Positions 21,153 to 32,791 of a stretch of DNA of 64,000 nucleotides are shown one piece after another (the first letter of the stretch is position 1; every line of letters begins with the position of its first letter). The stretch lies in the NCBI RefSeq assembly GCF_024206495.1, contig NZ_JAMBPQ010000007.1, positions 62,001 to 126,000 on the forward strand. The letters are read 5' to 3'. The position numbers and the translations under genes are program-made. The notes beneath the pieces are model-generated. The model was not told where the DNA came from. It was given only the letters and a program-made list of their open reading frames with translations, and made no database searches. This DNA comes from Paraburkholderia sp. CNPSo 3272 (GTDB lineage Bacteria; Pseudomonadota; Gammaproteobacteria; Burkholderiales; Burkholderiaceae).

Positions 21153-22400
21153 ATGAAATTCCGCGCGATCATGGGCGCCCTGTGCGCAGCAGGTCTGTTG
21201 GGTGGCGTCGCCACGGCGCAAGCGGCCGAGTCCCTCGAAGTGCTGCACTGGTGGACTTCGGGCGGCGAGTCGAAGGCCGTCGGCGTGCTCAAGGACGACA
21301 TGACGAAGCAGGGCTATGTGTGGAAGGACTTCGCGGTCGCCGGTGGCGCGGGCGCGGCGGCCATGACCGCACTGAAGACCCAGGTGATCTCGGGCAACGC
21401 ACCGACGGCCGCCCAGATCAAGGGTCCGCTGATCCAGGAATGGGCTGACCAGGGCGTGCTGGTGAACGTCGACTCCGTCGCCGGCGACTGGAAGGCCAAC
21501 CTGCCGCCGCAGATCGACAAGATCATGCACGCCGATGGCCACTACGTTGCGGCGCCGTTCTCGGTGCACCGCGTGAACTGGGTGTGGATCAACAAGGCAG
21601 CGCTCGACAAGGTGGGCGGCAAGGCGCCGACCACGTGGCCGGAATTCTTCGCGCTGGCGGACAAGATGAAGGCCGCGGGCATCCAGGCGGTCGCCGCCGG
21701 TGGTCAGCCGTGGCAGGACCTGACGCTGTGGGAAGACGTGGTCCTCTCGCAGGGCGCGGACTTCTACAAGAAGGCACTCGTCGACCTCGACCAGAAGACC
21801 CTGACGTCGCAGCAGATGGTCGGCGTGTTCGACACGGTCCGCAAGATCGAGTCGTACATGGATAACGGCCGCACGGGCCGCGACTGGAACCTCGCCACGG
21901 CCATGGTCATCAACGGCAAGGCCGGCATGCAGTTCATGGGCGACTGGGCAAAGGGCGAGTTCGCGAACGCGAACAAGCAGCCGGACACGGACTACGTTTG
22001 CGCAGCGGTGCCGGGCACGGCGAAGGCCTACACTTTTAACGTCGACTCGTTCGTGTTCTTCCAGCAGAAGGGCCAGAAGACTGCGACGCCTGGCCAGCTC
22101 GCGCTCGCGAAGACGATCATGAGCCCGGAATTCCAGGAGCAGTTCAGCCTGTACAAGGGTTCGATTCCGGTTCGTCTCGGCGTGGACATGAGCAAGTTCG
22201 ACGCATGCGCGAAGAAGTCGTACGCGGATGAGCAGACCGCGATCAAGGCCGGCGGCTATGTGCCGTCGCTCGCTCACGGCATGGCTCAGCCGGACGCCAC
22301 GGCCGGTGCGATCACCGACGTCGTGACGAAGTTCATGAACTCGAACCAGGATTCGAAGAGCGCGGTGGAGGCGCTCGCGAAGGCTGCGAAGACGAAGTGA
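21153..22400 (+). CDS. gtsA: Sugar ABC transporter periplasmic binding protein (GtsA-like)
   Basis: Periplasmic solute-binding protein of 415 residues that captures glucose or a similar sugar for the adjacent permease. Seen: a Sec signal peptide ending at about ATAQAAES, then LEVLHWWTSGGESKAVGVL, PTAAQIKGPLIQEWADQG and MGDWAKGEFANANKQ, all typical of the GtsA/family 1 binding proteins. GGAGGAG lies 10 nt before the ATG. It is the first gene of a four-gene importer operon divergent from zwf-pgl-glk, which supports glucose as substrate. The symbol is by analogy with the pseudomonad glucose system. Confidence 0.88.
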   Translation: MKFRAIMGALCAAGLLGGVATAQAAESLEVLHWWTSGGESKAVGVLKDDMTKQGYVWKDFAVAGGAGAAAMTALKTQVISGNAPTAAQIKGPLIQEWADQGVLVNVDSVAGDWKANLPPQIDKIMHADGHYVAAPFSVHRVNWVWINKAALDKVGGKAPTTWPEFFALADKMKAAGIQAVAAGGQPWQDLTLWEDVVLSQGADFYKKALVDLDQKTLTSQQMVGVFDTVRKIESYMDNGRTGRDWNLATAMVINGKAGMQFMGDWAKGEFANANKQPDTDYVCAAVPGTAKAYTFNVDSFVFFQQKGQKTATPGQLALAKTIMSPEFQEQFSLYKGSIPVRLGVDMSKFDACAKKSYADEQTAIKAGGYVPSLAHGMAQPDATAGAITDVVTKFMNSNQDSKSAVEALAKAAKTK

Positions 22401-22524
22401 GCGTAGCAGGTTAGTGCTGTAAGACGGGGGGCGCCATACGTGGCGCGCCCCGGGCATGACGGTTCACCCTCTGAACCCCATCATCGTGCGAAAGCGGTTT
22501 TCGCACCGTACCAGGAGTTGCGCA

Positions 22525-23466
22525 GTGACTGCTTCTCTTAGCGGCAACGGCAAGGCGGCCACGCCTGCTACCCGCCGCGCGTCGCCCATGGCGGCGCTCG
22601 CAGACCGCTGGATCCCGAAGCTGGTGCTTTCGCCCAGCATTCTGATCAGCCTCGTATTCGTCTACGGCTTCATTCTCATTACCGGGTATCTGTCGCTCTC
22701 GACCTCGCGACTGATGCCGCGCTATGAATTCGCGGGTCTCGACCGCTATCGCGAGCTGTTCGCGAACGACGTCTGGTGGACGTCGGCGCAGAACCTCGGA
22801 TGGTTCGGCATCCCGTTCATCGCGATTTGCGTGGCGCTCGGGCTGTTCCTCGCGATCCTGCTCGACCAGCAGATTCGTCAGGAAGGCGCGCTGCGCGCTG
22901 TGTTCCTCTATCCGATGGCGCTCTCGTACATCGTGACGGGCACGGCATGGCAGTGGATCTTCAATCCGGACCTCGGCATTCAGCAGGTGATGCACAGCAT
23001 CGGCTGGACGAGCTTTCACATCGACTGGCTCAACGACCCGGACAAGGCCATTTTCTGTATCGTGGTCGCCGCTGTGTGGCAGTCCACGGGCTTTTGCATG
23101 GCGCTGTTCCTCGCCGGTCTGCGCGGTGTCGACAGCGAGATCTTCAAGGCGGCCCAGGTGGACGGCGCGACGCTGCCCACGATCTACCGCAAGATCGTGA
23201 TTCCGAGCATGCGTCCGGTGTTCTTCTCCGTGCTGCTGATCCTGTGCCACATCACGATCAAGACGTTCGACCTCGTCGTCGCCTTGACGGCCGGTGGTCC
23301 GGGCACGTCGTCGTCGCTGCCGGCCATCTTCATGTACACGTTTTCGTTCAACCGCGGGCAGCTCGGCGTCGGCGCAGCGTCGTCGATGATGATGCTTGCG
23401 ACGGTGGTGGCCGTGCTCGTGCCGCTCATGTATCTGGAATCGAGGAGCACGCGCAATGCAGCCTAA
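22525..23466 (+). CDS. gtsB: Sugar ABC transporter permease (GtsB-like)
   Basis: Inner-membrane permease of the MalF/binding-protein-dependent class, 313 residues with six predicted segments. The cytoplasmic EAA loop reads KAAQVDGATLPTIYRKIVIP. I chose the GTG at 22525 because AGGAG precedes it by 7 nt. An in-frame ATG 69 nt upstream would add a basic, unrelated leader. The gap after the binding-protein gene is about 125 bp and it overlaps the next permease by 11 nt. Confidence 0.88.
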   Translation: MTASLSGNGKAATPATRRASPMAALADRWIPKLVLSPSILISLVFVYGFILITGYLSLSTSRLMPRYEFAGLDRYRELFANDVWWTSAQNLGWFGIPFIAICVALGLFLAILLDQQIRQEGALRAVFLYPMALSYIVTGTAWQWIFNPDLGIQQVMHSIGWTSFHIDWLNDPDKAIFCIVVAAVWQSTGFCMALFLAGLRGVDSEIFKAAQVDGATLPTIYRKIVIPSMRPVFFSVLLILCHITIKTFDLVVALTAGGPGTSSSLPAIFMYTFSFNRGQLGVGAASSMMMLATVVAVLVPLMYLESRSTRNAA

Positions 23467-24313
23467 GATGAACGTGAGCCGCGTGGTCATCTATGCGGCG
23501 CTGATCCTGTTCGCGTTGTACTTCCTGTTCCCGCTCTACGTGATGCTGTCGACGTCGTTCAAGTCGCTCGACCAGATTCACACGGGCACCATGCTCTCGC
23601 TGCCCACGAACCCGACCTTCGCGCCGTGGATCAAGGCGTGGAGCGAAGCGTGTACCGGCGTGCGCTGTGACGGCATGCAGCCGTTCTTCATGAACTCGGT
23701 GAAGATGGTGATTCCGGCCGTGCTGATCTCGTCGATCATCGGCGCGTTCAACGGCTACGTGCTCACGCACTGGCGCTTTCGCGGCGCGGACGCGCTCTTC
23801 ACAATGCTGCTGGTGGGCTGCTTCATCCCGTTCCAGGCCATCCTGCTGCCGATGGCCCGTCTCGAAGGCTTCCTCGGCCTGTCGAACACGATCGGCGGCC
23901 TGGTGCTGGTGCACGTCGTGTATGGTATTGCGTTCACCACGATGTTCTTCCGCAACTTCTACGTGAGCGTGCCCGCTGAACTCGTGAAGGCCGCGCGCAT
24001 CGACGGCGCCGGTTTCTTCATGATCTTCACGCGCATCATGCTGCCGATCTCGCTGCCGATCTTCATGGTGTGCCTGATCTGGCAATTCACGCAGATCTGG
24101 AATGACTTCCTGTTCGGTATCGTGTTCTCGGGCGTCGATTCGATGCCGATCACGGTGGCGCTGAACAATCTCGTGAACACGTCCACGGGCGTGAAGGAAT
24201 ACAACGTCGACATGGCCGGCGCGATCATCGCCGCGCTGCCCACGCTGCTCGTCTACGTGATCGCCGGCCGCTACTTCGTGCGCGGTCTCACGGCGGGCGC
24301 GGTGAAGGGTTAA
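23456..24313 (+). CDS. gtsC: Sugar ABC transporter permease (GtsC-like)
   Basis: Second permease subunit (MalG class), 285 residues, six predicted segments. The EAA loop is KAARIDGAGFFMIFTRIMLP. The ATG at 23456 overlaps the end of gtsB by 11 nt, indicating coupling; a second ATG (MNVSRVV) lies four codons on. It forms the heterodimeric channel with GtsB and contacts the ATPase encoded next. Confidence 0.88.
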   Translation: MQPKMNVSRVVIYAALILFALYFLFPLYVMLSTSFKSLDQIHTGTMLSLPTNPTFAPWIKAWSEACTGVRCDGMQPFFMNSVKMVIPAVLISSIIGAFNGYVLTHWRFRGADALFTMLLVGCFIPFQAILLPMARLEGFLGLSNTIGGLVLVHVVYGIAFTTMFFRNFYVSVPAELVKAARIDGAGFFMIFTRIMLPISLPIFMVCLIWQFTQIWNDFLFGIVFSGVDSMPITVALNNLVNTSTGVKEYNVDMAGAIIAALPTLLVYVIAGRYFVRGLTAGAVKG

Positions 24314-24345
24314 ACCCGCATTCGATTAAAAGGATTCATAGCATC

Positions 24346-25464
24346 ATGGCAAGCCTTTCCATTCGCGACGTCTACAAGACCTACCCGAACGGCGTTCCCG
24401 TCCTCAAGGGCGTGAACATCGACATCGAAGACGGCCAGTTCCTGATTCTGGTCGGCGGCTCGGGTTGCGGTAAGTCGACGCTGCTCAACATGATCGCGGG
24501 TCTCGAAACCGTGACCAAGGGCGAGATCCAGATCGACGGCAAGACGGTCAATAATCTCTCGCCGAAGGATCGCGACATCGCAATGGTGTTCCAGTCGTAC
24601 GCGCTTTACCCGTCGATGACGGTGCGCGAGAACATCTCGTTCGGTCTGAACATTCGCAAGGTGCCGAAGAACCAGCAGACGGAGATCGTCGGCCGGGTGT
24701 CGAAGCTGCTGCAGATCGAGCACCTGCTCGACCGCAAGCCGGGCCAGCTCTCGGGCGGCCAGCGCCAGCGCGTGGCCATGGGCCGTGCGCTCGCGCGCGA
24801 TCCGGTCATGTTCCTGTTCGACGAGCCGCTCTCGAACCTCGACGCGAAGCTGCGTATCGAGATGCGCTCGGAAATCAAGCTGCTGCATCAGCGCGTGGGC
24901 ACGACCATCGTCTACGTGACGCACGACCAGATCGAAGCGATGACGCTCGGCGACCGCATCGCGGTCATGAAGGACGGCATCGTGCAGCAGTTCGGCGCAC
25001 CGCAGGAGATCTACGACTCGCCGTCGAACCTCTTCGTGGCGGGCTTCATCGGCGCGCCGCCGATGAACTTCATCAACGGCAAGCTGGTGGAGCAGGGCTC
25101 GGGCATCGGTATCGAACTCGACACGGGGGTGGCGCGCAACGTGCTGAACCTGCCGTTCGAAGCGAACAAGCTGCGCGGCCAGATCGGCCAGGAAGTGGTG
25201 CTGGGCCTGCGCCCGGAGCGCATCACCGACGCGCGCAGCTCGCACGACGGCCACGGCCACGAACTGCAGCGCCACTCGGTGAAGGTCGACGTGATCGAGC
25301 CGACCGGTCCGGACACGCTCGTGTTCGCGCAGGTCAACGGCAAGCGCATCGTGAGCCGCGTGCACCCGGGTGCGAACCCGCAGCCGCTCAACAACATGGA
25401 ACTGCTGTTCGACGTTTCGAAGGCCGTGCTGTTCGATCCGAAGACGGAAGAGCGCCTCGCCTGA
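24346..25464 (+). CDS. gtsD: Sugar ABC transporter ATPase, MalK/UgpC family
   Basis: ATP-hydrolysing subunit of 372 residues. Seen: Walker A GGSGCGKSTLLN, Q-loop VFQSYALYPSMTVREN, signature LSGGQRQRVAMGRALARDP, Walker B FLFDEPLSNLD and switch VTHDQIEAM, followed by a C-terminal TOBE regulatory domain from about residue 240. Energises sugar uptake through the two permeases. It ends the operon and is followed by a strong terminator. Such ATPases can be shared among several importers, so it may not serve this system only. Confidence 0.93.
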   Translation: MASLSIRDVYKTYPNGVPVLKGVNIDIEDGQFLILVGGSGCGKSTLLNMIAGLETVTKGEIQIDGKTVNNLSPKDRDIAMVFQSYALYPSMTVRENISFGLNIRKVPKNQQTEIVGRVSKLLQIEHLLDRKPGQLSGGQRQRVAMGRALARDPVMFLFDEPLSNLDAKLRIEMRSEIKLLHQRVGTTIVYVTHDQIEAMTLGDRIAVMKDGIVQQFGAPQEIYDSPSNLFVAGFIGAPPMNFINGKLVEQGSGIGIELDTGVARNVLNLPFEANKLRGQIGQEVVLGLRPERITDARSSHDGHGHELQRHSVKVDVIEPTGPDTLVFAQVNGKRIVSRVHPGANPQPLNNMELLFDVSKAVLFDPKTEERLA

Positions 25465-25493
25465 TCGTCGTGCGCCGGTTTGCCCGGCGCGAT

Positions 25494-25535
25494 AAAAAAA
25501 CCCCGTTCGCTGCGCAAGCAGCAACGGGGTTTTTT
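25494..25535. terminator. Bidirectional Rho-independent terminator
   Basis: A long stem runs from AAAAAAACCCCGTT to AACGGGGTTTTTT with an inner GCTGC-GCAA-GCAGC hairpin. It lies between the convergent importer operon and the Smr-domain gene. Confidence 0.92.
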
Positions 25536-25566
25536 CATATCGACGACGCGCCGATGACGGGTTCGG

Positions 25567-26343
25567 TCAGGGCAGGTGAGGATGATGCTGCCCGTGCCCG
25601 ACCGGGTGCGGCTGCAACAGCACGAGCACAGCGCCCGCGCCGCCGTCGTGCGGCCGCGCCTGGCAGAACGCGATGACTTCTTCCTTCTGCACGAGCCATG
25701 CTCGCACCTTGCCCTTGAGCACCGGCTCCTTGCCGACGGAACCCAGGCCCTTGCCGTGGATCACGCGCACGCAGCGCAGCCCGCGCTTGCCTGCTTCACG
25801 GATGAAGTTCTGCAGCGCCTCGCGCGCTTCCTCGCGGCGCATGCCGTGCAGGTCGAGTTGCGCTTGCACGATCCACGTGCCGCGCCGCAGCTTCTTGACG
25901 ACTTCCTCGCTCACGCCGGGGCGGTGGTAGTAGAGCGAGTCGTCGGTGTCGAGCAGCGCTTCCGGGTCGAATTCGTCGGAGATCGCTTCGTGCAGCACAG
26001 CCTGCTCGTCGAGCTGCGTTTGCAGTGGCAGCGGCACCGGTGCTGCGCGACGCGCCTGCGCGCGCGCAGGCTGCTTGAGCGGCGCGACCTGGCCGATCTC
26101 GCGGCGAAAGAGGTCGCTGTCGGCGGCGGCTTCGACGCGCGTCGCCTGTGCGGCCACGCGTTCGCGCTCGCGCTGGCGGGTTTGCACCTTGAGCGCGTCG
26201 CGCAGGCTGCCGAGGCCGGCGAAGCCGGCAGCCGTCTTGCCAGACGCGGCTTCGTCCGCTGCGGGAGCAGGCGTGGGCGCGGGAGCCGGGCGAGCGGAGG
26301 CGGGGCGCCTGGGTTCGCCCGGGTGGGGCACGTTCTTGGGCAT
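25567..26343 (-). CDS. Smr/MutS2-domain protein
   Basis: A 258-residue protein. The first 120 residues or so are Pro/Ala-rich and charged. The C-terminal Smr domain begins near residue 165 with QLDLHGMRREEAREALQNF and includes CVRVIHGKGLGSVG. Smr domains in MutS2 and YdaH-type proteins are associated with endonuclease activity on DNA junctions or, in SmrB, on mRNA of collided ribosomes; which applies here is unknown. It is 35 bp downstream of trxB on the same strand, so probably cotranscribed. Confidence 0.85.
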   Translation of the reverse strand: MPKNVPHPGEPRRPASARPAPAPTPAPAADEAASGKTAAGFAGLGSLRDALKVQTRQRERERVAAQATRVEAAADSDLFRREIGQVAPLKQPARAQARRAAPVPLPLQTQLDEQAVLHEAISDEFDPEALLDTDDSLYYHRPGVSEEVVKKLRRGTWIVQAQLDLHGMRREEAREALQNFIREAGKRGLRCVRVIHGKGLGSVGKEPVLKGKVRAWLVQKEEVIAFCQARPHDGGAGAVLVLLQPHPVGHGQHHPHLP

Positions 26344-26378
26344 GACGAAAGACGCTGGGTGAATCCCGCTCGCCCGGC

Positions 26379-27839
<1,461 letters not shown>

Positions 27840-30161
27840 ATGGCCAAAGCTCCCTTTTCCGCACAGGCGCAGGCATTGCCTCACCGCATGTCGCGCCTTT
27901 TCACCGAAATTCGCTGGATCCTGCAGGTCGCGCTAGGCGTGTTCCTGCTGATGGCGCTCATCAGCTACAGCCGCCACGACCCGAGCTGGACGCACGCGGC
28001 CCAGGTCGACCACATCTCGAACTGGGCGGGACGCGTCGGCGCGCGCGTCTCGGACATCCTGCTGCTGCTGTTCGGACTGTCCGCCTATTGGTGGATCGTG
28101 CTGCTCGGGCGCCTCATCTCGGCGAACTACCAGCGCATTACGCGCCACGAAGCGATCGCCGACGATGACGACGACAAGCCGCGCGACATCAGCTGGGTCG
28201 CCGAAGCGCTGTCGTTCGTGCTCGTCATGCTGTCCAGTTGCGGCATCGAAGCGCTGCGCATGTGGTCGCTTAGGGTGCAGCTGCCCCAGACGCCCGGCGG
28301 CGTGGTGGGCGGCGCGGTGGCGCGCGGCGTTTCGCACGCGCTCGGCTTCACGGGCGGCACACTTGCGCTCCTGCTCGCGCTCGCGATCGGTCTTTCGCTC
28401 TATTTCCGCTTCTCGTGGCTCTCGGTCGCCGAACGGGTCGGCGAACACATCATCAACGCCGTCACCATGGCCAGGCTGCGCCGCGAGGCGGGCCGCGACC
28501 GCAAGCTCGGCGAGGCAGCGGCCGTCAAGCGCGAAGGCAAGGTCGAGCGCGGCCGCGTCAAGATCGAGGAACACGAGCCGGTCACGATCGTGCCGCCGGT
28601 TGTCACGCCGCAGCGCTCCGAGCGCGTGGAAAAAGAGCGCCAGGTGCCGCTCTTCAAGGACCTGCCTGGAGACTCCACGCTGCCGGCGATCTCGCTGCTC
28701 GATCCGGCTTCGGCCACCCAGGAAACCATCTCCGACGACACGCTCGAATTCACCTCGCGCCTGATCGAGAAGAAGCTCAAGGACTTCGGCGTGGACGTGG
28801 CCGTGGTGGCCGCGTATCCGGGCCCGGTCGTCACGCGCTACGAGATCGAGCCGGCCACGGGCGTGAAGGGCAGCCAGATCGTGGGCCTCGCGAAGGATCT
28901 CGCGCGTTCGCTCTCGCTCGTGTCGATCCGTGTAGTCGAAACGATTCCGGGCAAGAATTTCATGGCGCTGGAGCTGCCGAACCAGCGCCGCCAGACTGTG
29001 CGACTTTCGGAAATCCTCGGCTCGGCGGTCTATTCCGACGCGCCTTCCGCGCTCACCATGGGCCTTGGCAAGGACATCGGCGGCAAGCCGGTGTGCGCCG
29101 ACCTCGCGAAGATGCCTCACCTGCTCGTGGCCGGCACGACCGGCTCGGGCAAGTCGGTGGGGATCAACGCGATGATCCTGTCGCTGCTCTACAAGGCGAG
29201 CGCCGAGCAGGTCCGCATGATCCTGATCGACCCGAAGATGCTTGAAATGAGCGTCTACGAGGGCATTCCGCATCTGCTCTGCCCGGTCGTGACCGACATG
29301 CGCCAGGCCGGCAACGCGCTGAACTGGACCGTGGCCGAGATGGAGCGCCGCTACAAGCTCATGAGCAAGCTGGGCGTGCGCAATCTCGCGGGCTACAACA
29401 ACAAGATCGAAGAGGCGAACAAGCGCGAGGAGAAGATCCCGAACCCGTTCAGCCTCACACCGGACGATCCGGAACCGTGCCAGAAGCTGCCGCATATCGT
29501 GGTCGTGATCGACGAACTCGCCGACCTCATGATGGTGGTCGGCAAGAAGGTCGAAGAGCTGATCGCGCGTATCGCCCAGAAGGCGCGCGCCGCCGGCATC
29601 CACCTGATTCTCGCGACGCAGCGGCCTTCGGTGGACGTCATCACCGGCCTCATCAAGGCCAACGTGCCGACGCGTATGGCGTTCCAGGTCTCCTCGAAGA
29701 TCGACTCGCGCACGATTCTCGACCAGATGGGCGCCGAGTCGCTGCTCGGCATGGGCGACATGCTCTACCTGCCGCCGGGCTCGGGTCTGCCCGTGCGCGT
29801 GCACGGCGCGTTCGTCGCCGACGACGAGGTGCACCGCGTCGTCGAGAAGCTCAAGGAGCAGGGCGAGCCGAACTATATCGAGGGCATTCTCGAAGGCGCG
29901 GTGGGCGGCGAGGGCGACGAAGGCACGACTGCGGGAACCAGCGGCACTGGCGACGAGTCCGATCCGCTGTACGACCAGGCCGTCGAAGTGGTGATCAAAA
30001 ACCGCCGCGCTTCGATCTCGCTCGTGCAGCGGCACTTGCGCATCGGCTACAACCGCGCGGCGCGGCTGCTCGAACAAATGGAGCAGTCCGGGCTCGTTTC
30101 GGCGATGTCGTCGAGCGGCAACCGCGAGATCCTGGTGCCAAACCGCGGCGAAGCCGAATAA
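27840..30161 (+). CDS. ftsK: DNA translocase FtsK
   Basis: Septum-located motor that pumps chromosomal DNA toward dif during division. The 773-residue protein has about four N-terminal transmembrane segments (residues about 25-200) and a short linker. The RecA-type motor follows, with Walker [17 protein letters not shown], Walker B-region [16 protein letters not shown] and [20 protein letters not shown]. The C-terminal gamma winged-helix domain ([18 protein letters not shown] onward) reads KOPS and activates XerCD. I chose the ATG at 27840 ([11 protein letters not shown]), which gives the length usual for short-linker FtsK. lolA follows by about 90 bp, as in many proteobacteria. Confidence 0.94.
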   Translation: MAKAPFSAQAQALPHRMSRLFTEIRWILQVALGVFLLMALISYSRHDPSWTHAAQVDHISNWAGRVGARVSDILLLLFGLSAYWWIVLLGRLISANYQRITRHEAIADDDDDKPRDISWVAEALSFVLVMLSSCGIEALRMWSLRVQLPQTPGGVVGGAVARGVSHALGFTGGTLALLLALAIGLSLYFRFSWLSVAERVGEHIINAVTMARLRREAGRDRKLGEAAAVKREGKVERGRVKIEEHEPVTIVPPVVTPQRSERVEKERQVPLFKDLPGDSTLPAISLLDPASATQETISDDTLEFTSRLIEKKLKDFGVDVAVVAAYPGPVVTRYEIEPATGVKGSQIVGLAKDLARSLSLVSIRVVETIPGKNFMALELPNQRRQTVRLSEILGSAVYSDAPSALTMGLGKDIGGKPVCADLAKMPHLLVAGTTGSGKSVGINAMILSLLYKASAEQVRMILIDPKMLEMSVYEGIPHLLCPVVTDMRQAGNALNWTVAEMERRYKLMSKLGVRNLAGYNNKIEEANKREEKIPNPFSLTPDDPEPCQKLPHIVVVIDELADLMMVVGKKVEELIARIAQKARAAGIHLILATQRPSVDVITGLIKANVPTRMAFQVSSKIDSRTILDQMGAESLLGMGDMLYLPPGSGLPVRVHGAFVADDEVHRVVEKLKEQGEPNYIEGILEGAVGGEGDEGTTAGTSGTGDESDPLYDQAVEVVIKNRRASISLVQRHLRIGYNRAARLLEQMEQSGLVSAMSSSGNREILVPNRGEAE

Positions 30162-30249
30162 GCCGCGCCAGGCCGCCGTGCTTTGGCAACGGCCTGACAA
30201 CGGCTGCGGCAACCCGACGGCCAAAGACACACCTCTTGGAGAACGATAG

Positions 30250-30957
30250 ATGCAGTATCCGGCTGGACTTCCGACCCGCCTTGCGCGCACCGCGCGCCGC
30301 GCGCTCTTTCTTGCGCTTGGCGCGTCGGTCCTGATGGTCTCGCAGGCGTATGCGAGCGGCACCGATCAACTGAAGCAGTTCGTCTCGCAGGTGCACTCCG
30401 CGCGCGGCAGCTTTGTTCAGCGCGAACTCAAGGCGCCCTCGGGCGCGAAGAACGCCAGCGACGCCATCGCCACGGCCACGATGAACGCCAAGACCTCCAG
30501 CGGCACGTTCGTGTTCGCGCGGCCCGGCAAGTTCATCTGGTCGTACGAGAAGCCGTATCAGCAACTGCTGCAGTCGGACGGCGACAACCTCTACGTCTAC
30601 GACAAGGACCTGAACCAGGTGACCGAGCGCAAGCTCGGCGGCGCGCTCGGCGCGAGCCCGGCGGCGATCCTGTTCGGCAGCAACGATCTCGACAAGAATT
30701 TCACGCTCTCCGACGCGGGCGTGAAGAACGGCATCGACTGGCTCGAGCTGATTCCGAAGTCGAAGGACACGCAGTTCAAGAGCGTGGGCATCGGCTTTCG
30801 CGACGGCAACCTCGAAGCCATGGAACTGCACGACGTGTTCGGCAACGTGACGCTGCTCACGTTCTCCAACATCGAGAAGAATCCGTCACTGCCGGCTTCG
30901 ACCTTCAAGTTCGTGCGGCCGCCGGGCGCCGATTTGATCACGGGCGGCTCGAACTGA
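30250..30957 (+). CDS. lolA: Outer-membrane lipoprotein carrier LolA
   Basis: Periplasmic chaperone that takes lipoproteins from LolCDE and delivers them to LolB. The 235-residue precursor has a signal peptide ending near QAYASGTD. The mature part shows [39 protein letters not shown] and [17 protein letters not shown], typical of the half-barrel family. A loop of about 20 extra residues ([20 protein letters not shown]) sits between strands, as in other Burkholderiaceae. Follows ftsK and ends with a terminator. Confidence 0.93.
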   Translation: MQYPAGLPTRLARTARRALFLALGASVLMVSQAYASGTDQLKQFVSQVHSARGSFVQRELKAPSGAKNASDAIATATMNAKTSSGTFVFARPGKFIWSYEKPYQQLLQSDGDNLYVYDKDLNQVTERKLGGALGASPAAILFGSNDLDKNFTLSDAGVKNGIDWLELIPKSKDTQFKSVGIGFRDGNLEAMELHDVFGNVTLLTFSNIEKNPSLPASTFKFVRPPGADLITGGSN

Positions 30958-30983
30958 GGCCGTCCACCTCGCGCTCCATGTAA

Positions 30984-31015
30984 AAAACGGGCGGCTCTTG
31001 CGGGCCGCCCGTTTT
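30984..31015. terminator. Rho-independent terminator
   Basis: AAAACGGGCGGC and GCCGCCCGTTTT form a 12-bp stem with an 8-nt loop. It lies between the convergent lolA and MBL-fold genes and is flanked by A and T tracts. Confidence 0.9.
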
Positions 31016-31034
31016 CTTTGGGCGTAATGGCTTG

Positions 31035-32105
31035 TCAGGCCGTGAAGCGGATCACGCCGTCCGCGCCGGTCGTGCGCGTGAGCTTGCCGTCGAGCCACAG
31101 CAGGTTCAGGTGCGCGAGCGCCTCGCCCATCGCGAAAGTCATCTGGTGGATGTCGAGCTCGCGCTTGAACATCATCGGCACGATGTCGGCGGCGCTTTGT
31201 GGCGCTCGCCCGCACGCTTCGATCACTTCGGCGAGACGCGCGTCATGGTGCGCGCGCAACTGCGCGATGCGCGTGCGCACGCCGCGAAACGGCTTGCCGT
31301 GCGAGGGGAGCACGAGCGTGTTCTCGGGCAGCGTTTCGTAGCGGCCGAGCGATGCCAGGTAGAGGCCGAGCGGATTGCCTTCCGGCTCCATGTCGAACAC
31401 GGAGACGTTGGTCGAGATGCGCGGCAGCACCATGTCGCCGGAGATCAGCACGCCGGTTTCCTCGCAGAACAGCGCGCAATGCTCGGGCGAGTGGCCGTAG
31501 CCCGTGATGACGCGCCAGTCGCGCCCGCCGATCGCCACCGTATCGGCTTCGCGCAGGCGGCGGTACTGCGTGGGCAGCGCGGGCACGAGGCTGCCGTAGT
31601 AGCCGCGGCGATTGCGCAGCTTGTCGAGGGACGCTTCGTCCGTGAGTCCGTGCCGCGCGAAATGGCGCGCGGCGCCTTCTCCGCCCGCGTTCGAGCCGTC
31701 GCCGGCCGCCATCACGCGGGCCTGCATGTATTCGCCGAGCGTAGTCCACAGGCGCACGTCCCAGCGCGCCTTGTCCCCGCCCGCGCAAATCCAGTGCGCA
31801 AGGCCGATATGGTCGGGGTGACAATGCGTGACGAGTACGCGCAGCACCGGCAGGCCTTCCAGCTGGTTCTCGAACACGGCTTCCCAGCGGGCCTTGATGG
31901 TGTCGTTGGTGATGCCGCAGTCCACCACGGTCCAGCCTTGCTGGCCGTCGATCTCGTCGCGCAGCAGCCAGAGGTTGATGTGGTCGAGCGCAAACGGCAG
32001 CGGCATGCGCAGCCATTTCATGCCGGGCGCGACATCGAAGGCGAGGCCGGGCTCCGGCAGGGTGTCGGCGTAGGGATAGTCGAGCTGGTGTTCGAGGGCG
32101 TTCAT
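31035..32105 (-). CDS. MBL-fold metallo-hydrolase
   Basis: A 356-residue metallo-beta-lactamase-fold hydrolase. Seen: the metal motif THCHPDHIGLAHW (HxHxDH type with Cys replacing nothing essential), the later GYGHSPEHCALFCEETGVLI and SGDMVLPRIS with the bridging Asp. The C-terminal 100 residues form a helical extension (REL...HQMTFAMGEALAHLNLLWLDG) seen in a group of proteobacterial proteins annotated as hydrolases of unknown substrate. It is divergent from the MerR gene; a thioesterase-like role linked to acyl-CoA metabolism is only a guess from the neighbourhood. Confidence 0.85.
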   Translation of the reverse strand: MNALEHQLDYPYADTLPEPGLAFDVAPGMKWLRMPLPFALDHINLWLLRDEIDGQQGWTVVDCGITNDTIKARWEAVFENQLEGLPVLRVLVTHCHPDHIGLAHWICAGGDKARWDVRLWTTLGEYMQARVMAAGDGSNAGGEGAARHFARHGLTDEASLDKLRNRRGYYGSLVPALPTQYRRLREADTVAIGGRDWRVITGYGHSPEHCALFCEETGVLISGDMVLPRISTNVSVFDMEPEGNPLGLYLASLGRYETLPENTLVLPSHGKPFRGVRTRIAQLRAHHDARLAEVIEACGRAPQSAADIVPMMFKRELDIHQMTFAMGEALAHLNLLWLDGKLTRTTGADGVIRFTA

Positions 32106-32331
32106 TGGGGTGTCTTCTCCTGTCGACCAAAGTTAGCGCTTACTCTGGTCCCACGTAAAACGGTCGACCGGAGGCAGCGCTTGCGCCCACTCCGGCCCCA
32201 TGCAAAGCGCGTCTTGCGCGTCGCTCCTGCCGGTTGCGTAACCGCGTACTTGACGATAACGTAAACGTCGATTCTATCGTCCCTCGCGCTGTCGTGCAGA
32301 CAACAGCCGGGCCAGCCGCCTTTCGCACACC

Positions 32332-32775
32332 ATGACGACCCAGTACACGATTACCGAACTCGCCCGGGAATTCGACGTAACGCCACGCGCGATCCGCTTC
32401 TACGAGGACCAGGGCCTGCTCGCGCCGAGCCGCGAAGGCGCGGGTGGCCTGAAGCGCGTCTTTTCGGGGCGCGATCGCACGCGGCTGAAGCTGACGCTGC
32501 GCGGCAAGCGCCTCGGCTTCACGCTCTCGGAGATCCGCACGCTGCTCGACCTCTACGACTCGCCGACCGACACGCTCCCGCAACTCCAGGCGTTCCTCGA
32601 CACCGTGGTGCATCACCGCGAGATACTCGAGCGCCAGCGCGCGGACCTCGACGCGACGCTCGAGGATCTCGCGCAGTACGAGGCACAGGCGCGCGCGCTG
32701 CTCGACAGGAATGCGGCGCACGAGAGCGCAGCGCACGAAAGCGGCGCTCGCGCCGCCGCTCGCGCGAAACCCTGA
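32332..32775 (+). CDS. MerR-family transcriptional regulator (LiuR-like)
   Basis: A 147-residue regulator. The N-terminal winged helix-turn-helix [26 protein letters not shown] is cited here in part; key residues are the RFYE motif and the wing [12 protein letters not shown] coiled-coil dimerisation helix (about 85-125) follows. It lacks the Cys residues of metal-sensing MerR proteins. Similar proteins (LiuR) control branched-chain acyl-CoA catabolism. The last 20 residues are Ala/His/Glu-rich with a short duplicated AHES. The aceK start lies about 16 bp downstream, so the two are probably cotranscribed. Confidence 0.85.
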   Translation: MTTQYTITELAREFDVTPRAIRFYEDQGLLAPSREGAGGLKRVFSGRDRTRLKLTLRGKRLGFTLSEIRTLLDLYDSPTDTLPQLQAFLDTVVHHREILERQRADLDATLEDLAQYEAQARALLDRNAAHESAAHESGARAAARAKP

Positions 32776-32791
32776 CGCTCGCGCAACGGGC

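Noticed and set aside
27933..30362. Long minus-strand open frame opposite ftsK
   Set aside because: Arg/His/Asp-rich shadow of ftsK and the start of lolA with no recognisable domain.
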